From contig NZ_WTYJ01000001.1 of NCBI RefSeq assembly GCF_009827305.1, forward strand, positions 806,001 through 870,000: a DNA stretch of 64,000 nucleotides, read 5' to 3'. The translations under genes were made by a program, and so were the position numbers. Below are positions 45,493 through 53,904 of the stretch, piece by piece; position 1 is the first letter of the stretch, and each line of letters opens with the position of its first letter. The notes under the pieces are model-generated. The model ran no database searches. It saw nothing but the letters and a program-made list of their open reading frames with translations, and had not been told where the DNA came from. The DNA is from Croceibacterium xixiisoli (lineage in GTDB: Bacteria; Pseudomonadota; Alphaproteobacteria; Sphingomonadales; Sphingomonadaceae).

Positions 45493-47232
45493 ATGACCCA
45501 GACACTTTACGCCGCCTTTGCCGCGAAGATCGACGCCGCGCTGACCGCGCTGGAACAGCAGGAAACGATCCCGCAGGGGCTGTCGCGCGGTGCGGTCAGC
45601 GTGGAACCGCCGCGCGATGCGACTCATGGCGATCTGGCGACCAATGCCGCCATGGTGCTGGCCAAGCCGGCCGGGTCCAAGCCGCGCGATCTGGCCGATG
45701 CCATCGTGGCGCTGCTGAATGCCGATCCCATGGTGGCCGGGGCGGAGGTGGCTGGCCCGGGTTTCATCAATCTGCGGCTGGCCGACACTGTCTGGCGCGA
45801 TGAACTGGCAGCGATCGCGACGCTGGGCGCGGATTACGGCCGTTCGGCCGTCGGCGCCGGGCGCGTGGTCAATATCGAATATGTCTCCGCCAATCCGACC
45901 GGGCCGATGCATATGGGCCATTGCCGTGGCGCGGTGGTGGGCGATGCGCTGGCCGCGCTGCTCGAATATGCCGGCAATCAGGTGGTGCGCGAATATTACG
46001 TCAATGATGCCGGCGCCCAGGTGCAGGTGCTCGCCCGTTCGGCGCATCTGCGGTATCGGGAGGCACTGGGCCAGGACATCGGCGAAATACCCGCCGGTCT
46101 TTATCCGGGCGATTACCTGGTGCCCGTGGGGCAGGCGCTGGCCGCCGAATATGGCGATGCCTACGCTGACGCGCCGGAAGCGGACTGGATCGATCTGTTC
46201 CGCACCCGCACCGTGACGGCGATGATGGACATGATTCGCGCCGATCTGGCGCTGCTGGGCATCAATCACGCGGTGTTTTCGTCAGAGGCTGTGCTGCAGG
46301 AACAGGGCAAGCCGGCCGCGGCAGAGGCATGGCTGCGCAGCCATGATCTGGTCTATGACGGCATTCTGGAAGCGCCCAAGGGCAAGGCGCTGGAAGATTG
46401 GGAAGCGGTGGAACTGCCGCTGTTCCGGTCCACGAAGTTTGGCGATGATCAGGATCGCCCGATCCGCAAGAGCGATGGCAACTGGACCTATTTCGGGGCC
46501 GATCTCGCCTATCACATGCAGAAGGCGGAAGGCGCGGACGAGTTGATCGATATCTGGGGCGCGGACCATGCCGGCACGGTCAAGCGCATCAAGGCGGCCG
46601 TTGCCGCGCTGTCCGAAGGGCAGGGCAAACCGATCCCCTTCGACGTGAAGCTGGTGCAGATGGTGCAGCTGCTGCGCGGCGGCGAACCGGTCAAGATGTC
46701 CAAGCGCGCCGGCACCTTCGTCACCCTGGCGGATGTGGTGCGCGAAGTGGGCAAGGATGTGGTGCGCTTCACCATGCTGACCCGCAAACCCGAAGCGCAG
46801 ATGGATTTCGATTTCGCCAAGGTGGTGGAAGCGAGCAAGGACAATCCGGTGTTCTATGTGCAATATGCGCATGCCCGGATCCGTTCGACCCTGCGCAAGG
46901 CCGAAGCCGAAGGGATCCTGCCGGCCGGTGATCTGGTCGATCTGCTCGGCACGGACGAGCTGAACCTGGTCAAGTTCGCAGCCCAGTTCCCGCGCGAAGT
47001 GGAAGCGGCTGCCAAGGCCCGCGAACCGCATCGGATCGCCTTCTACCTCTATGATCTGGCGGCGGCGTTTCACGCGTTCTGGAACATGGGCAATGACGAT
47101 CCGCAAAAGCGGATCATCCTGATACAGAACCCGGAACTGACGGCGGCCAGGCTTTTCCTGGCCGTGCAAATCGGGCAGGTCATCCGAAATGGCCTGGCTC
47201 TGTTGGGCGTGGAGGCCGTCGAGGAGCTTTAA
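45493..47232 (+). CDS. argS: Arginyl-tRNA synthetase
   Basis: Class I aminoacyl-tRNA synthetase (579 aa) that charges tRNA(Arg). The N-terminal Add1 domain (1-90) is followed by the HIGH-type motif 'HMGH' (residue 140 onward, in 'NPTGPMHMGHCRG') and the KMSKS-type motif 'KMSKR' (residue 401). The C-terminal DALR anticodon-binding domain begins near 460 ('NPVFYVQYAHARIRS'). The ATG at 45493 was preferred over the open frame from 45454. It begins the conserved argS-SPOR-nagZ-scpA-scpB-tat block; the next start is only 4 bp after its stop. Confidence 0.98.
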   Translation: MTQTLYAAFAAKIDAALTALEQQETIPQGLSRGAVSVEPPRDATHGDLATNAAMVLAKPAGSKPRDLADAIVALLNADPMVAGAEVAGPGFINLRLADTVWRDELAAIATLGADYGRSAVGAGRVVNIEYVSANPTGPMHMGHCRGAVVGDALAALLEYAGNQVVREYYVNDAGAQVQVLARSAHLRYREALGQDIGEIPAGLYPGDYLVPVGQALAAEYGDAYADAPEADWIDLFRTRTVTAMMDMIRADLALLGINHAVFSSEAVLQEQGKPAAAEAWLRSHDLVYDGILEAPKGKALEDWEAVELPLFRSTKFGDDQDRPIRKSDGNWTYFGADLAYHMQKAEGADELIDIWGADHAGTVKRIKAAVAALSEGQGKPIPFDVKLVQMVQLLRGGEPVKMSKRAGTFVTLADVVREVGKDVVRFTMLTRKPEAQMDFDFAKVVEASKDNPVFYVQYAHARIRSTLRKAEAEGILPAGDLVDLLGTDELNLVKFAAQFPREVEAAAKAREPHRIAFYLYDLAAAFHAFWNMGNDDPQKRIILIQNPELTAARLFLAVQIGQVIRNGLALLGVEAVEEL

Positions 47233-47236
47233 GCAT

Positions 47237-47968
47237 ATGCATTGGCAGGATCAGGGGCACGATCGGCCGGACAATCAGCACGGCGAGGATCGCCAGGATC
47301 ATGACGGCGCGGATCACGCCCATGCCGAACCTGCCTTCGGCATTGGTGACGAACGCCTGCCCTGGCTGGAGGCGGATGACGAACGCCAGCATGAGACGGC
47401 TGACACGGGCCGCATCATCGCCTTCGCCCTGGTCGGGCTGCTGGCGGTTGTCGCGATCGTTGGCGCGCTCTGGTGGTTTTCCCGTTCGCAACCCGATCCG
47501 GCGCTGATTGCCGACGGCAGCCTGATCGAAGCCCCAGATGCCCCTTACAAGGAACGCCCGGAAAGCCCGGGTGGCCGCGATGTGGAAGGCACCGGCAACA
47601 CCAGCTTCGACGTGGCCGAAGGGCGCCGCACCGATGGCCGCGTGGCTGACGTCCCGCCGCCGCCGCCGCCGCCACCTGCTGCCACGGCATCGGCGACCCC
47701 TGCCGCCACCGCGACCGCTGCGGCGGCAACGGGCGGCGTCGGGGTTCAGGTCGGCGCCTATTCTTCCCGGGCGGCGGCGGAATTCGGCTGGAACCAGATG
47801 ACCAACCGGTTCGAGGCGCTCAAGGGTGTCAGCCATCGCATTCTGGAAGCGAATGCCGATGGTGGAACGATCTATCGGCTGCAGGCGGTGACGGGCGACC
47901 GGTCGTCTGCCGATGCGCTGTGCCGCAGCCTGAAATCGGCCGGCGGCGACTGCCAGGTCAAGCGCTGA
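47237..47968 (+). CDS. SPOR domain-containing cell-division-associated protein
   Basis: Bitopic inner-membrane protein of 243 aa: a His/Asp-rich cytoplasmic N-terminus (residues 1-57), one membrane helix ('IIAFALVGLLAVVAIVGALW', about 60-80), a Pro/Ala-rich periplasmic linker with a run of prolines near residue 140, and a C-terminal SPOR domain (about 168-243: 'GVQVGAYSSRAAAEFGWNQM', 'YRLQAVTGDRSSADALCRSL'). SPOR domains bind glycan strands stripped of stem peptides at division sites. The ATG at 47237 has GGAG inside the end of argS. The neighbour nagZ supports a cell-wall role. Confidence 0.9.
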   Translation: MHWQDQGHDRPDNQHGEDRQDHDGADHAHAEPAFGIGDERLPWLEADDERQHETADTGRIIAFALVGLLAVVAIVGALWWFSRSQPDPALIADGSLIEAPDAPYKERPESPGGRDVEGTGNTSFDVAEGRRTDGRVADVPPPPPPPPAATASATPAATATAAAATGGVGVQVGAYSSRAAAEFGWNQMTNRFEALKGVSHRILEANADGGTIYRLQAVTGDRSSADALCRSLKSAGGDCQVKR

Positions 47969-47970
47969 TC

Positions 47971-48012
47971 CATGCGCAGGCAGCGCGCCGCAACGCGCCC
48001 TGCCTGCGCATG
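47971..48012 (+). terminator. Hairpin after the SPOR gene
   Basis: A 13-bp perfect stem (CATGCGCAGGCAG / CTGCCTGCGCATG) with a partly paired GC-rich inner loop, 2 bp after the SPOR stop. There is no T-run, so it is an uncertain terminator; it may protect or process the mRNA ahead of nagZ. Confidence 0.35.
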
Positions 48013-48089
48013 AACGCGCCCAGCCGCCGCATCAGCCTTTCCACACGCGCGGCCTTGCCCGTGGGCAGCATTCCTGCGAATTTGCCGCG

Positions 48090-49109
48090 ATGACACCCGC
48101 AATATTCGGACTTTCCGGCACCCGGCTGACCGCCGACGAACGCGCCTTCTTCAAGGACGCCGATCCCGCCGGCTATATTCTGTTCGGCCGCAATGTGGTC
48201 GACCGTGCCCAGGTTCTGGCCCTGACCGACAGCCTGCGCGATCTGCATGGGCGCGATCGGCTGTTGATCTCGATCGATCAGGAAGGCGGCCGGGTCGCCC
48301 GGATGAAGGCGCCCGAATGGGAGAGCTATCCCGCCGGCGAAGCCTTTGCCCGGTTGTGGGATGTCGCGCCGGCCAGCGCGATCGAGGCGGTGCGGGCCAA
48401 TGCCGAGGCGCTGGCATTCGATCTGCGCGAAGTTGGCATCACGGTCGATTACACCCCGCTGCTCGATGTGCGGCAGCCCGGGGCGCATGATGTGATCGGG
48501 GATCGGGCGCTGGGCACCGATCCGCTGCAGGTGGCAGCGCTCGGCCGGGCCGTCCTGGACGGGCTGGCGCGGGGCGGGGTGGTCGGTTGCATCAAGCATA
48601 TGCCGGGCCATGGTCGTGCGGGGGCGGACAGCCACAAGGAACTGCCCACGGTTACCGCCAGCGAGGATGATCTGGAACTGGACATCGCGCCGTTCCGCGC
48701 GCTGGCCCACGCCCCGATGGCGATGACCGCGCATATCCGCTTTACCGCCTGGGATGGCGCGGCGCCGGCCACCCAGTCACCCTTTGTGGTGCAGACCATC
48801 ATTCGGGAAAGGATCGGCTTTGCCGGCCTGCTGCTGACCGACGATCTGGATATGGAGGCGCTGTCCGGCACGGTGCCGGAACGCGCCGCCGCCGCCCTGG
48901 CTGCGGGATGCGATATCGCGCTCAATTGCTGGGCCAAGATGGATGACATGCAGGGCATCGCCGCGGCGGTGCCGGCGATCAGCGATGCGGCGCGCCAGCG
49001 GCTGGATGCAGCCATGACCCTGCCCGAAACCGCCGGCGGTGCCGCCGATCGCGGGGAATTGATCGCGCGACGCGACCGGCTGCTCGATCTGGCCGCCGGG
49101 CTGGCGTGA
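48090..49109 (+). CDS. nagZ: Beta-N-acetylhexosaminidase
   Basis: Cytoplasmic glycoside hydrolase family 3 enzyme (339 aa) that removes GlcNAc from anhydromuropeptides during peptidoglycan recycling. Characteristic sequences are 'LISIDQEGGRVARMK', 'VDYTPLLDV', 'CIKHMPGHGRAGADSHKELP' (the flexible loop carrying the acid/base His-Asp pair) and the nucleophile Asp in 'LLTDDLDMEAL'. There is no signal peptide, as expected. Its TGA stop overlaps the GTG start of scpA (GTGA), indicating translational coupling. Confidence 0.96.
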   Translation: MTPAIFGLSGTRLTADERAFFKDADPAGYILFGRNVVDRAQVLALTDSLRDLHGRDRLLISIDQEGGRVARMKAPEWESYPAGEAFARLWDVAPASAIEAVRANAEALAFDLREVGITVDYTPLLDVRQPGAHDVIGDRALGTDPLQVAALGRAVLDGLARGGVVGCIKHMPGHGRAGADSHKELPTVTASEDDLELDIAPFRALAHAPMAMTAHIRFTAWDGAAPATQSPFVVQTIIRERIGFAGLLLTDDLDMEALSGTVPERAAAALAAGCDIALNCWAKMDDMQGIAAAVPAISDAARQRLDAAMTLPETAGGAADRGELIARRDRLLDLAAGLA

Positions 49110-49906
49110 CCCCTGATCAGCCTCTGCTCACGCTCGGCAATGCGGAGGGCGACATCTGGGCTGCCGTCGAATCCGCCACCCCGGCGGAGGAGGCGCTGTA
49201 TCTCGAACTCGACGGGTGGGAGGGGCCGCTCGATCTGCTGCTCGATCTGGCCCGGCGGCAGAAGGTCGATCTGCGGTCGATCTCGATCCTGTCGCTGGTG
49301 GATCAATATCTCGCCTATATTGAGGGGGCCGAGGCGCTCAAGTTGGAGATCGCGGCCGATTACCTGGTGATGGCCGCCTGGCTTGCCTATCTCAAATCCG
49401 CGCTGCTGCTGCCCAAGGATGAGCAGGAAGATCCCAGCCCCGAAGAGCTGGCGCTGCGGCTGCAATTGCGGCTGGCGCGGCTCGGCGCCATGCGCGAAGC
49501 GGCTGCGCGGCTGCTGGCGAGGGACCGGATCGGGCGCGATGTGTTCCTGCGCGGGGCGCCCGAAGGGCTGCGGATCGACCGGCGCAATGCCTGGCAATGC
49601 GAATGGTTCGATCTGGTGCAGGCCTATGCACAGGTGAAACAGCGCAATGAACCGGTGGTCCATATGGTGCGCGAACGGCCGGTGATGACGCTCGATTCCG
49701 CTCTGCAGCGGCTGTCTTCGCTGCTGGGGGTTGTGGTCAGCTGGATGGAATTGCGCGATTTCCTGCCCGCCCATGCCGACCCGCGCCTGCGCCGGTCGGC
49801 GCTGGCTTCCAGCTTCGTCGCCGCGCTGGAACTGGCGCGGCGCGGCAAGGCCGAACTGCAGCAGGATGAATGCTTCGGCCCGTTGCAACTGCGGCGGGCG
49901 AAATGA
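49106..49906 (+). CDS. scpA: Segregation and condensation protein A
   Basis: Kleisin subunit (266 aa) of the SMC-ScpAB condensin that compacts and segregates the chromosome. Typical for the family are 'LELDGWEGPLDLLLDLARRQ' and 'VDLRSISILSLVDQYLAYI' at the N-terminus, the 'AADYLVMAAWLAYLKSALLL' helix, and a C-terminal winged-helix ('RRSALASSFVAALELARRGK'). The start is a GTG at 49106 inside the nagZ stop. It overlaps scpB by four bases. The N-terminus binds the SMC neck and the C-terminus the SMC head. Confidence 0.95.
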   Translation: MTPDQPLLTLGNAEGDIWAAVESATPAEEALYLELDGWEGPLDLLLDLARRQKVDLRSISILSLVDQYLAYIEGAEALKLEIAADYLVMAAWLAYLKSALLLPKDEQEDPSPEELALRLQLRLARLGAMREAAARLLARDRIGRDVFLRGAPEGLRIDRRNAWQCEWFDLVQAYAQVKQRNEPVVHMVRERPVMTLDSALQRLSSLLGVVVSWMELRDFLPAHADPRLRRSALASSFVAALELARRGKAELQQDECFGPLQLRRAK

Positions 49907-50577
49907 TGGAGCAGGCGGCCGAAAACCCGGTACCGGAGCGACCGGACGATCTGCTCCGCGCGGTGGAGGCGACGCTGTTCGCTGCCGAGGAACCGATGAC
50001 GGTGGAGCAATTGGCCGCCCATCTCGGCGGGGCGGAGGTGCGTTCGGCGTTGGAGGAACTGGCCGCGCATTATGCCGGGCGCGGGGTGGAGCTGGTCGAG
50101 CGGGGCAAGCGCTGGCATTTCCAGACCGCGCCCGATCTGTCGCATCTGCTGCGGCGGGAACGTGAACAGCAGCGCCGGCTCAGCCGCGCGGCGACCGAGG
50201 TGCTGGCGATCATCGCCTATCACGAACCGGTCAGCCGGGCGGAGGTGGAGGCGATCCGGGGTGTGCAGACGGCCAAGGGCACGCTCGACGTGCTGATGGA
50301 GGCGGGCTGGGTGCGGATAGCCGGGCGGCGCGAGGTGCCGGGGCGGCCGGTGATCTATGCCACAACGCCCGCCTTTCTGGCGCATTTCGGCCTGTCCAGC
50401 CGGCGCGATCTGCCCGGCATTGAAGAGCTGAAGGCAGCCGGGCTGCTCGATCCGGTCGATGATGCCTATGATCATCTGATGGGCGGTTCGGCCGACGAAA
50501 ACGGGGATCAGGGTGACGCTGGCAGAGCCGGGGAGGTCGATCCGGCAGAGGATGACAATCCGGAGGAAAACGCCTAG
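49903..50577 (+). CDS. scpB: Segregation and condensation protein B
   Basis: ScpB subunit (224 aa) of the SMC-ScpAB complex. Two winged-helix units are visible: 'RAVEATLFAAEEPMTVEQLA' (first) and 'LSRAATEVLAIIAYHEPVSR' leading into 'IRGVQTAKGTLDVLMEAGWV' (second), with 'GRPVIYATTPAFLAHFGL' and the common 'LPGIEELKAAGLLD' tail. The acidic C-terminal 35 residues are probably disordered. The ATG at 49903 lies in ATGATGA overlapping the scpA stop. In most related genomes tatA follows; here tatB is next. Confidence 0.95.
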   Translation: MMEQAAENPVPERPDDLLRAVEATLFAAEEPMTVEQLAAHLGGAEVRSALEELAAHYAGRGVELVERGKRWHFQTAPDLSHLLRREREQQRRLSRAATEVLAIIAYHEPVSRAEVEAIRGVQTAKGTLDVLMEAGWVRIAGRREVPGRPVIYATTPAFLAHFGLSSRRDLPGIEELKAAGLLDPVDDAYDHLMGGSADENGDQGDAGRAGEVDPAEDDNPEENA

Positions 50578-50756
50578 AACGCCGCAGGCCCGGACATGGC
50601 AGCATCTGCAGAAAGCTGCCTCAGGGTCTCGAATATGAAACGCCGCATCGCCAAGGGCCGGTTACCGATCCGGGCCAGGCCGATTCGGTAATGGCATATG
50701 CGTTGCAGCCGGGCATGCCGGTGGCCGCATCAGGAAGGAAAGTTCGGGCTTCGCCC

Positions 50757-51203
50757 ATGTTCGATATCGGACCCAGCGAATTGCTGCTGATCGTCATCGT
50801 GGCCGTCCTCGTGATCGGCCCGAAGGATCTCCCGCTTGCCTTGCGCACCGCCGGTCGCTGGATCGGCAAGGTGCGTCGTGTCTCCGGCCATTTCCGGGCG
50901 GGCGTGGATGCGATGATCCGCGAGGCCGAAATGGACGAGATGGAGAAGAAGTGGCGCGAGCAGAACGAGCGGATCATGCGGGAACATCCCGCCGATGCGC
51001 CGGCTGAAATGGAACCGACCGGGGCGCTGCCGACACGCGCACCCCCGGCCCCGATTCCGCCGCCCGCGCCGGCAGAGGCGCCCGCTGCCCCATCGAACCC
51101 CGCCGCCTCTGCAGAGGCACGCGCAGAACCGTCATTGGCACCGGAAACCAAGCCGCAGCAGAACCCTCCGTCGCTGAGCAAGCCGGACCAGCCGCTGCCG
51201 TGA
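50757..51203 (+). CDS. tatB: Sec-independent protein translocase subunit TatB
   Basis: Twin-arginine translocase subunit (148 aa) that, with TatC, forms the receptor for folded Tat substrates. It has the family N-terminus 'MFDIGPSELLLIVIVAVLVI', the 'GPKDLPLALRTAGRWIGKVR' hinge and amphipathic helix, and a long Pro/Ala-rich tail from about residue 85. The open frame starts at 50691, but the ATG at 50757 gives the standard TatB start. No strong ribosome site is seen before it. The 179 bp between scpB and tatB do not encode TatA. Confidence 0.95.
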   Translation: MFDIGPSELLLIVIVAVLVIGPKDLPLALRTAGRWIGKVRRVSGHFRAGVDAMIREAEMDEMEKKWREQNERIMREHPADAPAEMEPTGALPTRAPPAPIPPPAPAEAPAAPSNPAASAEARAEPSLAPETKPQQNPPSLSKPDQPLP

Positions 51204-51234
51204 CGATGACACTGTTGGATCGGACCCGTTCCGC

Positions 51235-52071
51235 ATGAAATTCAGTATCAAGGATCTCGACGACAGCAAGGCGCCGCTGCTCGAACATCTGATCGAGTTG
51301 CGCACCCGGTTGCTGCGGGCGTTCTTCGCCCTGGCCATCGCCTTCGGCATCTGCCTCTATTTCGCCGATGACATCTTCGCCATTCTGGTGCGCCCCCTGG
51401 CCTCCGCCTTCCCGGCGGGGGAAGGGCGGCTGATCTACACCAAGCTGTACGAAGCCTTCTTCGTGAACATGAAGGTGGCGCTGTTCGCGGCCTTCTTCGT
51501 CAGCTTCCCGGTGATCGCCAACCAGCTGTGGGCCTTCATCGCCCCGGGTCTGTATGCGAAGGAAAAGAAGGCGTTCCTGCCGTTCCTGATCGCCACGCCG
51601 GTGCTGTTCATGGCCGGGGCGAGCCTGGCCTATTTCATCGTCATGCCTACCGCCTTCAAATGGTTCCTGGGCTTTGAGGGCACGGTTTCCGGCATCCCGC
51701 AGGAAGCCCTGCCGGCGATGGGCGATTACCTCGATCTGGTGATGCGCTTTATCTTCGCCTTCGGGATCAGCTTCCTGCTGCCCGTGCTGCTGCTGCTGCT
51801 GAACCGCGCGGGCATCGTCACCCATGATCAGCTGTCGGCCGCGCGCCGCTACATCATCGTGCTGGTGTTCATCGTTGCCGCAATCATCACCCCGCCGGAT
51901 GTGATTTCCCAGCTGATGCTGGCCATTCCGCTGCTGATCCTGTTTGAGGGATCGATGCTGATCATGAAGTTCGGCGACCGCAAGAAAGCGGCCGAGGCGG
52001 AGGCGGAAGCCGCGCAGGATGGCGAGGGAACGGCCATCGTGCCCGCCGACGGCATCGACACGCCCCAGTAA
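51235..52071 (+). CDS. tatC: Twin-arginine translocase subunit TatC
   Basis: Six-helix inner-membrane protein (278 aa) that recognises the twin-arginine signal peptide. Conserved family sequences are 'PLLEHLIELRTRLLRAFFAL' at the N-terminus, 'FFVNMKVALFAAFFVSFPVI' with 'NQLWAFIAPGLYAKEKKAF', and 'FIVMPTAFKWFLGF'. The C-terminal 40 residues are charged and Ala/Glu-rich. It follows tatB by 31 bp and ends the conserved block; the next gene is convergent. Confidence 0.97.
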   Translation: MKFSIKDLDDSKAPLLEHLIELRTRLLRAFFALAIAFGICLYFADDIFAILVRPLASAFPAGEGRLIYTKLYEAFFVNMKVALFAAFFVSFPVIANQLWAFIAPGLYAKEKKAFLPFLIATPVLFMAGASLAYFIVMPTAFKWFLGFEGTVSGIPQEALPAMGDYLDLVMRFIFAFGISFLLPVLLLLLNRAGIVTHDQLSAARRYIIVLVFIVAAIITPPDVISQLMLAIPLLILFEGSMLIMKFGDRKKAAEAEAEAAQDGEGTAIVPADGIDTPQ

Positions 52072-52113
52072 AAGCCTGGGCGGGCTGTCCCGGAGGACGT
52101 CCCGCTTGCGCTG

Positions 52114-53904
52114 TCAGCGACCGCTTTCCAACCCGGTCGTCGCGCTGCCGATGGCCGGTCCCTGGACCGGTCCCGCCGCTTCATCATCCGCCAACGCATT
52201 GTCCGACGCGCGGGTGGAGCGGCTGGAGCGATCCGGTGTGCGCGTCGATGCGCGCCCATCCGCCTGATAGAGCTTCTGCCCGCCGACCCAGGTTTCCAGC
52301 ACGCGGATGTTGCGCAGTTCCGCCGGATCGGTTTCGAGTGGATCGCGATCGATCATCACGAAGTCTGCCCGCTCGCCTTCTTCCAGTCGGCCGAAGCGCC
52401 CCTCGGCAAAACCGGCATAGGCGGCGCCGGCAGTATAGGCGGCCAGCGCCTGTTCGGTCGTGATCCGTTCTTCACCCTGCCAGCCGCCGAAGGGTTCGCC
52501 CGCCGCGTCTTCGCGGCTGATCGCTGCGGCAATGCCGGCGAAGGGATTGGGCGCTTCCACCGGCGTGTCCGACCCGAAGGCGAGCGACGCGCCGGTCTGG
52601 CGCACCGAGTTCCAGGCATAGGCGCCGGTCAGCCGATCGGGTCCAAGCCGTGCCTCGGCCATTTTCCAGTCGCTGGTCTGGTGGGTCGGCTGCATGGAGG
52701 CGATGATGCCGTGCTGGCCGAAGCGGGACATGTCGGCCGGATCGATGATCTGGGCATGTTCGATGCGCCAGCGCCGGTCTCCGGTGAAATCGTCGGACAG
52801 ATCCTCGATCGCGAACAGCGCCTCGTCATTGGCAGCATCGCCAATGGCGTGGATCGCAACCTGAAAATTGCTCATCGATGCGCGGCTCATCAGATTGCGC
52901 AATTGCGTTCCGTTCAGCCGGGCGAGCCCATTGTTAGCCGGATCATCGGCATAGGGTGCCTTGAGCAGCGCCCCGCGCGATCCCAGCGCACCATCCAGCA
53001 ACAGCTTGATTCCGTTCAGCCGCAGCCGATCGTCATAGAGCCAGGGCGTCGGCCCCGTGCCACCGACCAGCAGCATGGTGGGCACGCTGTCGGCATAGGC
53101 CATGATCCGCAGGCGCAGCCGGCCCAGATCGCCGGCGCGGCGGTAGGTCATCCAGTCTTCGATCGTGGTGCCCATATCGGCCACGGCGGTGACGCCATTG
53201 CTCAGCAGCACTTCCTGCGCTTCGTGCAGCGCCTGATCGCGGTCTTGCGGGCGGGGCGGGGGCACCTTGGTTTCCACCAGTTGCATTGCTGCATCCACCA
53301 GCACCCCAGCCGGGGCCTTCGATCCGGCGATGCGTTCGATCCGGCCGCCGGTGGGGTCGGCTGTCTTCGCGGTGATCTCCGCTGCGGCAAGGGCCACCGA
53401 ATTGGCCCAGCCGGCATGGCCGTCCACCCGTGTCAGCCACACCCCGCGATCGGAAACCACGGCGTCGATTTCGGCGGCGGTGGGGAAGCGGCCCAGGCCC
53501 CAGCGCTCCTGGTTCCAGCCATGGCCCACGATCCAGGGATTTTCCGGGTGTGCAGCGGCATAGGCCGCCAGGCGCGAGAGCGCTTCATCCAGCGATGTCG
53601 TTTCCGACAGGTCCAGGCTGAGCTCCCCCAATCCCAGCGCCATGATATGGGTGTGGGAATCGATGATGCCGGGAATGACCACCCGGCCCTTGCCATCTTC
53701 GCGGAAATCCACCCTTGGTGCATCGTCGCGCCGGTTCAGGATCCGCTTGATCCGCCCGTCATTGCCGATGACCATTGCAGCGAAGCGGGTGATCTTGCCC
53801 TCCCGATCGACCGAAATGCCGTCGATATTGTCGACCAGAGTATCGGCCAGCGCTGGCGCCGGCAGCAGCAGCGCGGCACCGGCCAGCAGCAGGGCACGGA
53901 TCAT
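52114..53904 (-). CDS. Exported metal-dependent amidohydrolase (YtcJ-like)
   Basis: Amidohydrolase-superfamily protein (596 aa) with a signal peptide ('LLLAGAALLLPAPALA', residues 5-20), so it is periplasmic or secreted. Metal-binding 'IIDSHTHIMALG' lies near residue 85, 'GHGWNQERWG' near 125, and the YtcJ-type 'AIHAIGDAANDEAL' and 'RIEHAQIID' motifs in the second half supply further metal ligands; 'AFGSDTPVEAPNPFAGI' carries the catalytic Asp. The ATG at 53904 overlaps the stop of the upstream dehydrogenase gene (ATGA), so the long open frame reaching 54369 is not used. The natural substrate (a cyclic amide or N-substituted compound) is unknown. Confidence 0.93.
   Translation of the reverse strand: MIRALLLAGAALLLPAPALADTLVDNIDGISVDREGKITRFAAMVIGNDGRIKRILNRRDDAPRVDFREDGKGRVVIPGIIDSHTHIMALGLGELSLDLSETTSLDEALSRLAAYAAAHPENPWIVGHGWNQERWGLGRFPTAAEIDAVVSDRGVWLTRVDGHAGWANSVALAAAEITAKTADPTGGRIERIAGSKAPAGVLVDAAMQLVETKVPPPRPQDRDQALHEAQEVLLSNGVTAVADMGTTIEDWMTYRRAGDLGRLRLRIMAYADSVPTMLLVGGTGPTPWLYDDRLRLNGIKLLLDGALGSRGALLKAPYADDPANNGLARLNGTQLRNLMSRASMSNFQVAIHAIGDAANDEALFAIEDLSDDFTGDRRWRIEHAQIIDPADMSRFGQHGIIASMQPTHQTSDWKMAEARLGPDRLTGAYAWNSVRQTGASLAFGSDTPVEAPNPFAGIAAAISREDAAGEPFGGWQGEERITTEQALAAYTAGAAYAGFAEGRFGRLEEGERADFVMIDRDPLETDPAELRNIRVLETWVGGQKLYQADGRASTRTPDRSSRSTRASDNALADDEAAGPVQGPAIGSATTGLESGR

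Noticed and set aside
50593-50694. Short frame of 31 codons between scpB and tatB as a remnant of tatA
   Set aside because: Its translation is Arg-rich and lacks the TatA membrane helix and 'FGPKKLP' hinge; no similarity to TatA.
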